Source of the DNA: Cognatundibacterium jejuense
GTDB taxonomy: Bacteria; Pseudomonadota; Gammaproteobacteria; Burkholderiales; Burkholderiaceae_D
Length of the DNA stretch: 64,000 nt
NCBI RefSeq assembly: GCF_014284255.1
Contig: NZ_JACOFV010000016.1
Span: 1-64,000, forward strand
Reading direction: 5' to 3'
Shown here: piece after piece, positions 1-9,701 of the stretch
How positions within the stretch are numbered: position 1 is the stretch's first letter
How the letters are laid out: each line of letters begins with the position of its first letter
Notes under the pieces: generated by a model
What the model saw: the letters and a program-made list of their open reading frames with translations, nothing else
What the model was told of the DNA's origin: nothing
Database searches by the model: none
Program-made: the position numbers and the translations under genes

Positions 1-2
1 AA

Positions 3-149
3 GTGGCAAGCAATCCAAATCAGCCAGAAGTTCACCTGCGTCCGAACGCAGTCGTACCGTACAAATCGGTCGCTGCTGTAATGGCTGCAGCTCAACGTCT
101 GGGTGTGACCAAAATCGGTATGGTCGGCAACGAGCAGTTCTTGAAGTGA
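3..149 (+). CDS. exbD: ExbD/TolR-family biopolymer transport protein, C-terminal end (5' partial)
   Basis: The window opens inside this gene; 48 residues and a TGA stop are visible. The tail reads EVHLRPNAVVPYKSVAAVMA and then LGVTKIGMVGNEQF, the periplasmic C-terminal fold of ExbD/TolR proteins. ExbD works with ExbB in the inner membrane to pass proton-motive force to TonB for outer-membrane uptake. The membrane helix and its conserved Asp lie outside the window. A terminator follows 60 bp downstream, so this is probably the last gene of a tonB-exbB-exbD type operon. ExbD rather than TolR is favoured by the overall sequence, but TolR cannot be excluded from this fragment. Confidence 0.8.
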   Translation: MASNPNQPEVHLRPNAVVPYKSVAAVMAAAQRLGVTKIGMVGNEQFLK

Positions 150-211
150 TCTGTACATTTAATGTGATTTGAGCACTTCAATGTTTAAGTCTTGATGTAT
201 GATAGAAAATT

Positions 212-235
212 GGCAGGGTAACCCCTGCCTTTTTT
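212..235 (+). terminator. Rho-independent terminator after exbD
   Basis: A 7-bp stem GGCAGGG/CCCTGCC with a four-base loop is followed directly by six T residues. It closes the exbD transcript and separates it from the TPR gene. Confidence 0.85.
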
Positions 236-322
236 CATATTTGCAGAGATCGGTGCTTTCTCTTTTTGGGAAATCTGCACGATTTTTGAGTTTATTTAAT
301 TTATTGATTGAGAGATCAACAT

Positions 323-1576
323 ATGAAGCAACTTCGCTTGTCTCGTATCGCTGTATTGGTTGCAGCGATTGGTTTTGCTGCCGCGCCAGAATTAACTAAT
401 ATTGCTGCCAATACTGCCCACGCAGATGAAGCAATGCGCCCTGAAATTGGCCGTATTGTCCAGGCTTCCAGTGAGTTGTATAAAGCGAAAAAGTACAAAG
501 ACGCTTTATCAAAAATCCATGAAGCTGATAGCGTTAGTGGTAAGACAGTGAATGAGAATTTCACGATAGAACGTATGCGTTTGTCGATTGCATCTGCTGC
601 GGGTGACAATGACGCGGTGATACGTTCAGCTGAAGCGATTGTAGCTGCTGCGAAGTTGCCATCCAAAGAGCAATTGCAAATGATTCAGGTTTTGGCGAAT
701 GCTTACTATAAAGCAGGCAATTATTCCAAAGCGGCTTCTACCTACAACCGTTATTTTGCTGAAGGCGGTACCGATCAGTCTTTGCGTCCATACATGATTC
801 AAGCAATGAATCAAGGTGGCGATAGTTCTAAAGCTTTAAAAGAAGTCATGGCCGATATGGCCGCTGATGAAAAAGCCGGTCGTGCGCCAAGCTTGTCGAA
901 TCTGGAGTTCTATGCCAATGCGGCATTGAAACAAAAAGATATGGCTGGATATTCCAGTGCGCTGGAAAAAATGATCACCTACTACAACAAAAAAGAATAC
1001 TGGGTTAACTTGCTCAACAATATCGAGCGCAAACCTGGCTACTCTGAACGTTTGAAATTGGATTTGTATCGTTTGAAAATCGCGCTCGGTCAAGTGACCA
1101 AAACGTCTGATTTTATGGATTCTTCTTTGATGGCCATTCAAGCCGGTTTCCCAGCTGAAGCCAGCAAAATAATCGACGCTGGTTACAAGGCTGGTGCCTT
1201 GGGTGCTGGTGCTGATGCAGAGCGTCACAAGCGTTTGCGCGATATGGCAACCAAAGCTCAGGCGGAAGCCGATAAGGGCTTGGCGGCAGCTCAGGCTGAT
1301 GCGCAGCAAAGCAAAGATGGTACAGGCTTATTGAACATTGGTTATGCTAATGTTACTGCTGGTAAGTTTGACCAAGGTCTGGCGATGATGGAAGAGGGCA
1401 TCAAGAAAGATAGCCTGAAGCACGTTGATGACGCGAAGTTACACTTAGGTATTGCGCAATTGCAAGCTGGTAAAAAAGCGTTTGCGATCAAAACTTTGAA
1501 AACAGTCCAAGGCAATGATGGTACTGCAGATCTGGCTCGCTACTGGATTATTTATGCTAACCAATCTGGTAAGTAA
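323..1576 (+). CDS. Secreted tetratricopeptide-repeat protein
   Basis: 417 residues. An N-terminal signal peptide (KQLRLSRIAVLVAAIGFAAA, then a predicted cut near AHADE) indicates export to the periplasm. The rest is helical repeat sequence: TPR-like units are visible around residues 45-80 (ASSELYKAKKYKDALSKI), 120-150 (ANAYYKAGNYSKAASTYNRY) and 335-400 (NIGYANVTAGKFDQGLAMME). TPR domains bind proteins, so a scaffold or adaptor role is likely; the partner is unknown. Position straight after ExbD suggests a link to Ton-type transport, but the terminator between them argues for a separate promoter. ATG at 323 was chosen over the in-frame TTG at 308 because it starts the signal peptide cleanly. 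Confidence 0.75.
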   Translation: MKQLRLSRIAVLVAAIGFAAAPELTNIAANTAHADEAMRPEIGRIVQASSELYKAKKYKDALSKIHEADSVSGKTVNENFTIERMRLSIASAAGDNDAVIRSAEAIVAAAKLPSKEQLQMIQVLANAYYKAGNYSKAASTYNRYFAEGGTDQSLRPYMIQAMNQGGDSSKALKEVMADMAADEKAGRAPSLSNLEFYANAALKQKDMAGYSSALEKMITYYNKKEYWVNLLNNIERKPGYSERLKLDLYRLKIALGQVTKTSDFMDSSLMAIQAGFPAEASKIIDAGYKAGALGAGADAERHKRLRDMATKAQAEADKGLAAAQADAQQSKDGTGLLNIGYANVTAGKFDQGLAMMEEGIKKDSLKHVDDAKLHLGIAQLQAGKKAFAIKTLKTVQGNDGTADLARYWIIYANQSGK

Positions 1577-1620
1577 TTGATTCGATAGTTGAATCTGGGC
1601 GGAGGGCAACCCGCCGCGCA

Positions 1621-1656
1621 AAAAAAGGGAGGCAATTTAATTGTCTCCCTTTTTTA
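1621..1656. terminator. Bidirectional terminator between convergent genes
   Basis: The stem GGGAGGCAAT/ATTGTCTCCC (one G-U pair, 1627-1649) has an A-run on its left and a T-run on its right, so it can stop both the TPR transcript (+) and the mltD transcript (-). Confidence 0.85.
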
Positions 1657-1672
1657 TATCATCTTAATTGTT

Positions 1673-3205
1673 TTAGCCGTGACGTTTTTTTGGCGTCTTC
1701 GCGTGCGCAACGATTGTATGGGAATTGCGCATCGTCGCTTGTACTCTGACTGCTGGTTTACCGTGTGACGCCACTGTTGTACGGGCGGCTTTATTAAAAA
1801 CGGGCACCTGTAAATGCAAGGTTTGGCCCGTCGTGACGGAATCGTGTTTTAAATTATTCCAGCTACGTACCTCGGCAACGCTGACCTGATATCGTTTGGC
1901 GATCGAGTTCAAATTATCTCGTTTACCGACTTTATAGGTGATTTGTCGCGTGGCAACTGACTTTTCAATCACCAACTGTGCTTTGTCTGCCAATTCCGGG
2001 GCAATATCTTTATCTTCGTTCTTGTCAGATTTTGGAACCAGAATCGTTGATCCTGCTTTTACCAGCATCTTTGCTGGGATCAGGTTCACGTCTCGCAATA
2101 ACTCTGGTTTAACACCTATGCGGGATGCCAGGTTTTCGATTTTTTCAGTTTTTTGTACTGAAAGTGTTGACCAACTCGATAATGGACCTTGCCACTTGCT
2201 TAAATTCTCTTTGAATAGTGTTGCATTATCGGTAGGTAATAAAATTTTGGTGTTACTACTGCCAGTAATTACTGGACGATTAAATTGCGGATTTAACGCG
2301 TTAAATTCGTCCAGAGACAGTTCAGCCAGTTGTGCCGCAACCCGGACATCGATATCACGTGTTTTATCGACACTGACAAAATACGGCTGATTTTCAAGCT
2401 TTGGTAAAGCGAGATTGAACTGTTCAGGATGGGCAATAATGTTTTTGACTGCTTGCAGCTTAGGCAGATAGTTTCGGGTTTCCGGCGGCATCAATGCCGA
2501 CATACTGTCGAAATCAACTGGTAAACCTAAGGCTTGCTGCTTTTTAATCGCACGCTGTACCGAACCTTCTCCCCAGTTATAGGCAGCGAGCGCCAGCTGC
2601 CAGTCGCCGAACATGCCATGCAGACGTTCGAGATAGTTCAATGCGGCGTCGGTAGAATCAAGGACACCGCGGCGTTCATCCTTAAACATATTTTGTTTAA
2701 GATTAAAATCCTTACCGGTTGCCGCCATGAACTGCCACATGCCAGTCGCTTTGGTGGTCGAAATTGCTTGCGGATTAAATGCGGATTCAATGAAAGGTAG
2801 TAATGCCAATTCAGTTGGCATCCCACGTTTCTCCAATTCTTCAACCACGTGGTACAAATAGCGTGATCCTCGTTGAACTGTGCGGAGGATGTACTCGGTG
2901 CGTGTGCTGTACCAGGTGACCTGATTATTGACGAGCTTATTATCCAGATCAGGTATGGCGTAACCGGCACGTACTCGTTCCCACAAATCGCTTTCTTTGC
3001 TGTTATAGGTGAAATTAGGGATTTCAGTCGGTGTATGAGCAGAAAGATCGGCTGGGGAGTTTTGGAAGCCTTTGCTATCATTAAATACAGGCGTTTTGGT
3101 GAGGGCGACAATGGATTGCGTATCCGCGTAACTGTGTTGCGGTAGTGTCCATATCAGAAGTGCGGACACAACGGCAAGATGAACAGAGGGGCGTAATCGT
3201 TTCAT
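1673..3205 (-). CDS. mltD: Membrane-bound lytic murein transglycosylase D with LysM domains
   Basis: 510 residues. It cleaves the MurNAc-GlcNAc bond of peptidoglycan with 1,6-anhydro product formation, acting at the periplasmic cell wall. A signal sequence occupies residues 1-27. The SLT domain (about 105-225) carries the catalytic Glu140 in LLPFIESAFNPQA and the family motifs ATGMWQFM and LALAAYNWGEG. A clear C-terminal LysM peptidoglycan-binding domain spans about 422-467 (YKVGKRDNLNSIAKRY), with two degenerate LysM-like stretches near 276-324 and 348-391. No lipobox Cys is seen after the signal peptide, unlike E. coli MltD, so it may be soluble. ATG 3205 was chosen over a TTG at 3250 because the signal peptide begins there. 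Confidence 0.9.
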   Translation of the reverse strand: MKRLRPSVHLAVVSALLIWTLPQHSYADTQSIVALTKTPVFNDSKGFQNSPADLSAHTPTEIPNFTYNSKESDLWERVRAGYAIPDLDNKLVNNQVTWYSTRTEYILRTVQRGSRYLYHVVEELEKRGMPTELALLPFIESAFNPQAISTTKATGMWQFMAATGKDFNLKQNMFKDERRGVLDSTDAALNYLERLHGMFGDWQLALAAYNWGEGSVQRAIKKQQALGLPVDFDSMSALMPPETRNYLPKLQAVKNIIAHPEQFNLALPKLENQPYFVSVDKTRDIDVRVAAQLAELSLDEFNALNPQFNRPVITGSSNTKILLPTDNATLFKENLSKWQGPLSSWSTLSVQKTEKIENLASRIGVKPELLRDVNLIPAKMLVKAGSTILVPKSDKNEDKDIAPELADKAQLVIEKSVATRQITYKVGKRDNLNSIAKRYQVSVAEVRSWNNLKHDSVTTGQTLHLQVPVFNKAARTTVASHGKPAVRVQATMRNSHTIVAHAKTPKKRHG

Positions 3206-3324
3206 AGGCAGGACCAGGGGCTCATCGACCAGCGTCGAGATAGAATGCAAGATCGTGAGAGTGTACGCATTTGGTAAAGCTCACGTCAAGGAAAATGTCA
3301 GTTTAATGACTAGAGTGTGTGCAC

Positions 3325-3375
3325 AAAAAAACAGCAAACTGGTGCAGCTTTGAACCAGCGCGAACTTGTTTGCTG
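3325..3375 (-). terminator. Terminator downstream of the ABC exporter gene
   Basis: Read on the minus strand, CAGCAAAC and GTTTGCTG form an 8-bp stem around a structured 28-nt loop and are followed by seven T residues. It lies between the ABC gene and mltD, so the two are probably separate transcripts. Confidence 0.7.
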
Positions 3376-3423
3376 GTTTAGAATTAGCTGATATCGGTTC
3401 GTGGCTAGTTTCCCCTTGTTGCT

Positions 3424-5235
3424 TTATTCGCTGTCTGGGTGCAGGTTGAATTGCAATGCTGCGAGCGTCGCATAAACCCCGCCCTGTTCGACCAATGAAT
3501 TATGCGTGCCGGTTTCAACAATTTTCCCTTGGTCCATAACGATGATCCTATCCGCTCGTTGGACTGTTGCCAATCGGTGGGCGATGATGAGGGTCGTGCG
3601 GTCGCGCATGGCAACTTCTAATGCACCTTGCACCAGACGCTCCGACTCTGCATCCAAAGCGCTGGTCGCTTCGTCGAGTAGCAATAGAGGCGGATTTTTC
3701 AATAACGCCCGCGCAATAGCGATGCGCTGGCGTTGACCGCCAGACAGACGAACGCCACGTTCGCCCAGGAATGATTGGTAGCCTTCCGGAAGTTTTTCGA
3801 TAAACTCATGTGCAGCGGCCATTTTGGCGGCGGCAATGACTTCTGCATCGCTCGCATTCGCTCTGCCGTAGCGTATGTTTTCCATGGCATTAGCTGAAAA
3901 TATAATGGTTTCCTGCGGAACGACACCTACTGCATCGCGCAAGTCATGCAAGGTCAGATCACGGATATTGATGCCATTGAGTTCGATAAAACCTTGTTGT
4001 GGATCATAAAAGCGCAGTAGTAATTGAAATAATGTGGTTTTTCCTGCGCCCGACGAACCGACAATTGCCACCGTTTCACCGGCAGCGACCTGCAGTGAAA
4101 GATGGGATATCGCTTGCGTGTTGGGGCGTGATGGGTAGTGAAAACCGATGTCATTTAAACTCAGCGTGGCACCAGTTTGAATTTTAAACGCGTTCTGTGG
4201 TAGCGATTTTGGCGATGCAGGATTTTGTATCGGCGACTCGACCGCCATTAAATCAAGTAATCGTTCAGTCGCACCTGCTGCGCGTTGGGCGTCGCCCATA
4301 ACTTCGGATAGAGCACCCAAAGCGCCTGCAACTAAGGACGCATATAATATAAATTGACCTAGTTCGCCGCCACTCATGTTGCCTTGTAGTACTGCATGCG
4401 CGCCCAGCCATAAGACAAACACAATAGAACCAAATACCAGCAGGATGGCGATCATGGTCAACAGTGAACGCGCACGGATTCTGCGCATGGCAGTTTGAAA
4501 GGCGTTTTCTACCGAGCCAGAAAATCGATCGGCTTCGATATGTTCATGTGTGAACGCCTGCACCGTTGGCATGGCATTCAGAATTTCTCCGGCGATAGCA
4601 GAAGCATCGGCGATTTTATCTTGTGAATCGCGTGATAGTTTGCGCACCTTGCGGCCAAATATCACGATAGGAAGCACCACCAAAGCTAGCATCACAATGA
4701 TGATGGAACTCAGTTTGATACTGGTGACGAATAGCATCACCAGTCCACCGATAAACAGCAGAATATTACGTAGCGCCATAGAAATACTGGTACCTACTAC
4801 TGTTTGTATCAGTGTCGTATCAGTAGTCAGGCGTGACAATACTTCGCCTGTTTGCGTGGTTTCGAAAAATTGTGGGCTTTGCGTGACGACGTGAGAATAA
4901 ACCTTGCTTCGAATATCAGCGGTAACACGTTCACCTAGCCAGGACACCATGTAAAAACGTGCTGCCGTAGAGATGCCTAGCACTGTTGCGACGCCAAACA
5001 AGGCAAGAAATGTCAGGTCAACATGTTTGATGCTATGGTCACCCGTACCGCCAAATCCCATGTCTATCATTTGTTTGAAAGCCGCTGGAATGGCTAAGGT
5101 GGCGCATGCTGCGACGACGAGCGCGATTCCTGCTACAAAAAAGCGTGCACGATAGGGACGCAGAAAAGGAAGTAAGCCTTTCAACGTGCTCAGGCTGCTG
5201 CGTTGACTTGCCGGGGAAGAGTTAGGTGTGCTCAT
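3424..5235 (-). CDS. ABC-type exporter, fused transmembrane and ATPase domains (MsbA/LmrA-like)
   Basis: 603 residues: a six-helix transmembrane domain (about 20-310) joined to a nucleotide-binding domain (about 360-595). The ATPase shows Walker A GSSGAGKTT, the Q-loop region VPQETIIFSANAMENIRYG, the signature LSGGQRQR, Walker B LLLLDEATSALD and the H-loop IIAHR. Such half-transporters work as homodimers in the inner membrane and export lipids, drugs or peptides using ATP. The substrate cannot be read from the sequence; MsbA-type lipid A flipping is one possibility but no lpxK lies beside it. The start was set at ATG 5235 (MSTPNSSPASQ); the longer frame upstream has no family support. Confidence 0.85.
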   Translation of the reverse strand: MSTPNSSPASQRSSLSTLKGLLPFLRPYRARFFVAGIALVVAACATLAIPAAFKQMIDMGFGGTGDHSIKHVDLTFLALFGVATVLGISTAARFYMVSWLGERVTADIRSKVYSHVVTQSPQFFETTQTGEVLSRLTTDTTLIQTVVGTSISMALRNILLFIGGLVMLFVTSIKLSSIIIVMLALVVLPIVIFGRKVRKLSRDSQDKIADASAIAGEILNAMPTVQAFTHEHIEADRFSGSVENAFQTAMRRIRARSLLTMIAILLVFGSIVFVLWLGAHAVLQGNMSGGELGQFILYASLVAGALGALSEVMGDAQRAAGATERLLDLMAVESPIQNPASPKSLPQNAFKIQTGATLSLNDIGFHYPSRPNTQAISHLSLQVAAGETVAIVGSSGAGKTTLFQLLLRFYDPQQGFIELNGINIRDLTLHDLRDAVGVVPQETIIFSANAMENIRYGRANASDAEVIAAAKMAAAHEFIEKLPEGYQSFLGERGVRLSGGQRQRIAIARALLKNPPLLLLDEATSALDAESERLVQGALEVAMRDRTTLIIAHRLATVQRADRIIVMDQGKIVETGTHNSLVEQGGVYATLAALQFNLHPDSE

Positions 5236-5684
5236 GCAATTGTATGTAGTAGTGCAGGGTGGGAGTAGGCGCCAGATACTCGAGTAAATTTGAGTGGGCG
5301 TGGATGCCAAATTTCAGTTGTATCTCTGTCGCAGTGACACGCTAGTTGATGGTCATCTTTATTATTTCAAGAGCTCATTATCGCTTGGCTTGCCATGTAA
5401 CGTAGTGCAACGACGAAATTTTCATTTTTTATAATTTCTATATCCTGGGTGAAATTTTTGATTGGGGCGTAAGTGATCTGAGGAAATCGATATAAACATG
5501 TCGTCGATGTTATGCAGTCTGAAATGATTGCTGCAAATGTGGCACTTTCACTAAAGTGCAACGTTGTCTGTTGATTTTTGTCACGAAGTTCATGCTACAT
5601 CGATTTCTGTGTGCAGGGAAATTATTGTTAAGTGTAGAATCTTTATACTCCCTTAACCGAAAATTAAAAGCGGAAAGCTTGACA
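5236..5684. other. Divergent intergenic region between ABC exporter and acylase
   Basis: 449 bp, AT-rich in its second half, with no convincing gene. It must hold the promoters of both divergent genes. A TATACT hexamer at 5644-5649 sits 36 bp upstream of the acylase ATG, but no good -35 at 16-18 bp could be found. Confidence 0.4.
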
Positions 5685-8081
5685 ATGAGACGACTTCTGA
5701 AGCGAAGTGCGCTGGTACTGCTGGCACTACTTGTTTTAATGTTTATTGCATTGGGGTGGTATTTGCACACCAAAAGGGTGCAGCGCGACGGGAGTGCCTT
5801 ACTGATGGGTCTGTCTGCCAATGTGCAGGTCAGTTATGACGAACGTGGTGTGCCACATATTCAGGCGCAAAATGAAGCCGATTTGTATCGTGCTTTGGGT
5901 TATGTGCATGCGCAGGATCGCTTGTTTCAAATGGAAATGGTGCGACGCCTCGCGCGTGGCGAGTTAGCGGAAATTCTCGGCCCTAAGTTGCTTGACATGG
6001 ACCGCTTATTCCGCACCTTGGGTTTGCGCGCTTTTGCCGATGGGTACACAGCAAAGCTGGATAAAGATTCCGCATCCATTAAAGCGTTGACTGCCTATCT
6101 GGATGGCATCAATCAGTTCCAGGCAACGCACCCTGCGCCACTGGAATTTGATCTCTTACATATTCCCAAACGTCCATTTACGATCGAGGATACGATTGCT
6201 GTGTCGGGATATATGGCGTACAGCTTTGCTGCTGCATTTCGGACGGAGCCAGCATTAACGGCGATTCGCGATAAGTTAGGTGCTGACTATTTAAAGGTGT
6301 TTGATCTGGACTGGCATCCTTCAGGTGTGATGCAAACCGTACCCGCGCTCGCGCAGCATGACTGGATGCAACTCGATAAGATTGCACAATTGAGTCAGGC
6401 AGGCATAGAACAACTGGCGATTCCGCAACTAGAAGGTAGTAATGCCTGGGTTGTTTCCGGCAAACATACTGCAAGCGGAAAGCCTTTGTTGGCGGGCGAT
6501 CCTCACATCGCTTATTCGGCGCCGGCGGTCTGGTATGAGGCACAGTTGTCGTCCCCCGGCTTTGAATTGTATGGTCACTTTCAGGTTTTGAATCCTATGG
6601 CCTTGTTGGGGCATAACCAGCAATTTGGCTGGAGTCTGACGATGTTTCAAAACGATGATATCGATTTGGTGGCAGAAAAAATCAATCCGCAAAATCCAAA
6701 TCAGGTCATGTTTCATGATCAGTGGGTGGATTTGACTAGCAGAGAAGAAACGATTCAGGTTAAGGGAGCCGCCCCAGTCAAGCTGGTGTTGCGCAAGTCG
6801 CCGCATGGGTTGATCATCACCGATGCATTTAAAGACAATTACGGAGACGCACCGATTGCGATGTGGTGGACTTTTCTGGAGGCCGACAATCCAGTGCTAG
6901 ACGCTTTTTATCAGTTAAATCGTGCGGATACCCTGGATAAAGCACGGACAGCCGCGAGTAAAATTGGCGCTCCGGGTCTGAATGTAGTGTGGGCGAATGC
7001 CAAGGGTGACATTGCATGGTGGGCGGCAGCCAAGCTGGTAAAGCGACCAGCCAATATCAATCCAAGCTTTATTCTTGATGGCGCCACCGCTGACGCGGAT
7101 AAAACGGCATTTTATGATTTTGCCGATAACCCGCATGAAGAGAATCCGGCGCGTGGTTACATCGTTTCAGCGAATTTTCAGCCAGTGTCGCCAAGTGGTA
7201 TTGCTATTCCAGGTTATTACAATTTATACGACCGCGGACAAAGGCTTGATCAATTACTCAGCCAGCCAGGTGTGAAATGGGATACCAAAAACAGTCAGGC
7301 ATTGCAGCTTGATGTTCAAACAAATTATGCATCGCGCGTGTTACGCCCCTTGCTACCGATATTAAATCAGGTATTGGTTACGCCGGAAGATAAGCGTCTT
7401 CTGGACAGTTTGAGCAAATGGGATGGAAATTTTCAAACCAAAAGCATTGCTCCAACTTTGTTTAGTCAATTGATTTATCAGATTGCGCATAACGCTATGG
7501 TTGAAAAAGTGGGGGCAACACAATTTCAGAACTTATTGAGAACGCGTGCACTGGACTTTGCCGTACCACGTTTGCTCGATGACCCACATTCTCCATGGTG
7601 GGGTAAAGCAGCCAATGTCAATATGGATGCGCGTCAAACAATGGTGTTGGCAGCATGGAATGATAGCCTTGTCCATTTGCGTTCGACCTTAGGTGCGGAT
7701 AGTTCGCGATGGTTATGGGGACATGCGCATACCCTGACGCATCGTCATCCTTTGGGGCAGCAACAACCTTTGGATAAGCTGTTTAATATCGGGCCATTTG
7801 TTGTTCCGGGTGGTCGAGAAGTTCCAAATAACTTGTCTGGCCCCATCGGGCCTGCCCCTTGGAATGTGGCATATGGGCCATCGACACGCCGTTTGATTGA
7901 TTTTGCAGATACCAGTAAAGCGCTGGGCATTAATCCGGTCGGACAGAGTGGTGTGTTGTTTGATGTCCACTACAATGATCAGGCTGAAATGTTTGCGAAT
8001 GGCAACTATGTAAATGAACATACAAATAGTGCTGATGTGCAAGCGCATGCACGAGAGCATTTGGTGTTGCAATCTCATTAA
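5685..8081 (+). CDS. Penicillin acylase family protein (S45 Ntn-hydrolase)
   Basis: 798 residues. The family hydrolyses amide bonds of acylated substrates (beta-lactams or N-acyl homoserine lactones) and matures by self-cleavage. An N-terminal membrane or signal helix (about 9-27) suggests periplasmic location. Family landmarks are VSYDERGVPHIQAQNEADLY, YVHAQDRLFQMEM and the autocleavage/nucleophile site EGSNAWVVSG, where Ser252 becomes the N-terminal nucleophile of the beta subunit. GHAHTLTHRHPLG near residue 686 and the C-terminal region are also typical. It stands alone, with the glycine operon downstream. Whether it quenches quorum-sensing lactones or acts on another amide is open. ATG 5685 was preferred to the frame opening at 5556 because the membrane helix starts there. 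Confidence 0.85.
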   Translation: MRRLLKRSALVLLALLVLMFIALGWYLHTKRVQRDGSALLMGLSANVQVSYDERGVPHIQAQNEADLYRALGYVHAQDRLFQMEMVRRLARGELAEILGPKLLDMDRLFRTLGLRAFADGYTAKLDKDSASIKALTAYLDGINQFQATHPAPLEFDLLHIPKRPFTIEDTIAVSGYMAYSFAAAFRTEPALTAIRDKLGADYLKVFDLDWHPSGVMQTVPALAQHDWMQLDKIAQLSQAGIEQLAIPQLEGSNAWVVSGKHTASGKPLLAGDPHIAYSAPAVWYEAQLSSPGFELYGHFQVLNPMALLGHNQQFGWSLTMFQNDDIDLVAEKINPQNPNQVMFHDQWVDLTSREETIQVKGAAPVKLVLRKSPHGLIITDAFKDNYGDAPIAMWWTFLEADNPVLDAFYQLNRADTLDKARTAASKIGAPGLNVVWANAKGDIAWWAAAKLVKRPANINPSFILDGATADADKTAFYDFADNPHEENPARGYIVSANFQPVSPSGIAIPGYYNLYDRGQRLDQLLSQPGVKWDTKNSQALQLDVQTNYASRVLRPLLPILNQVLVTPEDKRLLDSLSKWDGNFQTKSIAPTLFSQLIYQIAHNAMVEKVGATQFQNLLRTRALDFAVPRLLDDPHSPWWGKAANVNMDARQTMVLAAWNDSLVHLRSTLGADSSRWLWGHAHTLTHRHPLGQQQPLDKLFNIGPFVVPGGREVPNNLSGPIGPAPWNVAYGPSTRRLIDFADTSKALGINPVGQSGVLFDVHYNDQAEMFANGNYVNEHTNSADVQAHAREHLVLQSH

Positions 8082-8162
8082 ATATGATTATCTTAAAACT
8101 AATTTAAACCGGCTTTCAGCAATTATTTGGTTTTGAATATATCCAAGCTCATGCAAGCCTTA

Positions 8163-8168
8163 TATAAT
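8163..8168 (+). promoter_or_regulatory. -10 box of the glycine riboswitch/gcv promoter
   Basis: A perfect TATAAT lies 11 nt before the first base of the riboswitch, placing the start of transcription at its 5' edge. The -35 is poor at 16-18 bp spacing (a TTGAAT lies 24 bp upstream, too far), so the promoter may be weak or need an activator. Confidence 0.55.
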
Positions 8169-8178
8169 CGCGCTACTT

Positions 8179-8434
8179 GATCGGGAGAGAGCAGTTTGAA
8201 TTTAGTCGGTTTTTGTTGAAAAACCACTTAAAAGTAAAACTGCCGCCGAAGGGGCTAATACCCAAAAACTCTCAGGCAAAAGGACCGATCAACGGGGAGG
8301 TTAAATACTCCCCACACTCTGGAGAGTGGTAGCGGCACATGAGCCGGACTACCCACCGAAGGTGCGCACGAGATGGCAACTTAGCTATACGCTGAAGATG
8401 CTCTCGTAATCTCTCAGGTACCAGGACAGAGGGG
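8179..8434 (+). promoter_or_regulatory. Tandem glycine riboswitch upstream of gcvTHP
   Basis: Two glycine aptamers are present. Aptamer I (8179-8290) is closed by GATCGG/CCGATC and has the conserved GCCGCCGAAGGGGCTAA and CTCTCAGGCAAAAGGACC. Aptamer II (about 8314-8434) has GGAGAGTGG, CCACCGAAGGTGC and TCTCTCAGGTACCAGGACAG. The linker contains an extra hairpin, GGGGAG/CTCCCC at 8294-8313. After aptamer II come two small hairpins (8436-8450 and 8453-8469) and then the gcvT ribosome binding site. No T-run is present, so the output is more likely control of translation or of Rho access than an intrinsic terminator. Glycine binding is expected to turn on the glycine cleavage genes. Confidence 0.97.
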
Positions 8435-8513
8435 TATGCGATTTTCGCATGCGATGGACGTCGTCCATCAGCGTGTGTTTGTTCGTCCCTTCTATTTTGG
8501 TAATGAGGTTCAC

Positions 8514-9641
8514 ATGACGCAAGCGACACCACTCAAGGCAACTCCTCTCAACGCAGCCCATCGTGCGGCTGGCGCAAAAATGGTCGATTTTGGCGGTTGG
8601 GATATGCCAGTCAACTACGGTTCCCAAATCGAAGAACACCACGCGGTGCGCACTGATTGCGGTATGTTTGATGTCTCCCATATGTGCGTCGTTGATCTGC
8701 GTGGCGACAATGTCCGCAGTTTTTTGCGCGGTCTGGTTGCTAACAATGTCGATAAATTACAAGTTCCAGGTAAAGCGCTGTATTCATGCATGCTCAAACC
8801 TGAAGGTACTGTGATTGACGACCTGATTATTTATTTCTTCAGTGAAAACTGGTTCCGCTTGGTTGTCAACGCGGGTACCGCCGAAAAAGACGTGGCATGG
8901 ATGAATGCCCGTAACGTCGAAACCAACAGTGGCCTGACCATTACCCAACGCCGCGACGGCGCTAATGCGTTCGCATTGGTTGCTGTTCAAGGTCCAAATG
9001 CACGTGCCAAGGCCTGGGAAGTGTTGCCAGAAACCAAAGCTGCTAGTGCAGAAATCAAACCATTCAATGCTGTGATCGTTGAGAACACCTCTTTTGGTGA
9101 AGTCATGGTGGCGCGTACTGGTTACACCGGTGAAGACGGGTTTGAAATCGCTGTTCCAGCAGAACGTGTCACTGACTTATGGAATGCCTTAGTTGCGGTG
9201 GGCGTGAAGCCAGCCGGTCTCGGTGCCCGCGATACCTTGCGTTTAGAAGCCGGTATGAACCTCTACGGTCAGGACATGGATGAAACTGTCAATCCTCTCG
9301 ATGCGGGTCTGGCATGGACCATCGATCTGGTTAGCGAACGTGACTTCGTCGGCAAACAAGCCCTGCAAGAACAAGGTCAAAAAGCACAATTCCTTGGTTT
9401 GATTCTGCGCGAAAAAGGCGGCATCTTGCGCGCTCATCAGCAAATCATTACTGCCCACGGTGATGGTGAAATCACCAGTGGTACTTTTAGCCCAAGCATG
9501 CAGCAGGCGATTGCCTTAGCACGTTTGCCGATGGGCGTTGCGATTGGTGACACCGTTCAGGTCGTTATCCGTGACAAGCAATTAGCGGCAACCGTTGTAA
9601 AGCTGCCGTTTGTGCGTAATGGCAAAGTACTCGTTGCCTGA
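8514..9641 (+). CDS. gcvT: Glycine cleavage system aminomethyltransferase (T protein)
   Basis: 375 residues, normal for GcvT. It moves the methylene group from the aminomethyl-lipoyl H protein to tetrahydrofolate and releases ammonia. Recognisable segments are [46 protein letters not shown] and [23 protein letters not shown] 8514 is preceded by GAGG at 8505-8508; the upstream frame opening at 8436 lies in the riboswitch output region and is not coding. It is the first gene of gcvT-gcvH-gcvP. Confidence 0.97.
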   Translation: MTQATPLKATPLNAAHRAAGAKMVDFGGWDMPVNYGSQIEEHHAVRTDCGMFDVSHMCVVDLRGDNVRSFLRGLVANNVDKLQVPGKALYSCMLKPEGTVIDDLIIYFFSENWFRLVVNAGTAEKDVAWMNARNVETNSGLTITQRRDGANAFALVAVQGPNARAKAWEVLPETKAASAEIKPFNAVIVENTSFGEVMVARTGYTGEDGFEIAVPAERVTDLWNALVAVGVKPAGLGARDTLRLEAGMNLYGQDMDETVNPLDAGLAWTIDLVSERDFVGKQALQEQGQKAQFLGLILREKGGILRAHQQIITAHGDGEITSGTFSPSMQQAIALARLPMGVAIGDTVQVVIRDKQLAATVVKLPFVRNGKVLVA

Positions 9642-9701
9642 GTACGTATCGAATACAAAATCAACACAATTTATTTACAATTTAATTATTTGGAGCCCAC
9701 C

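Noticed and set aside
8133-8168. TTGAAT with TATAAT as a complete sigma-70 promoter before the glycine riboswitch.
   Set aside because: The spacing is 24 bp, too long; only the -10 was kept.
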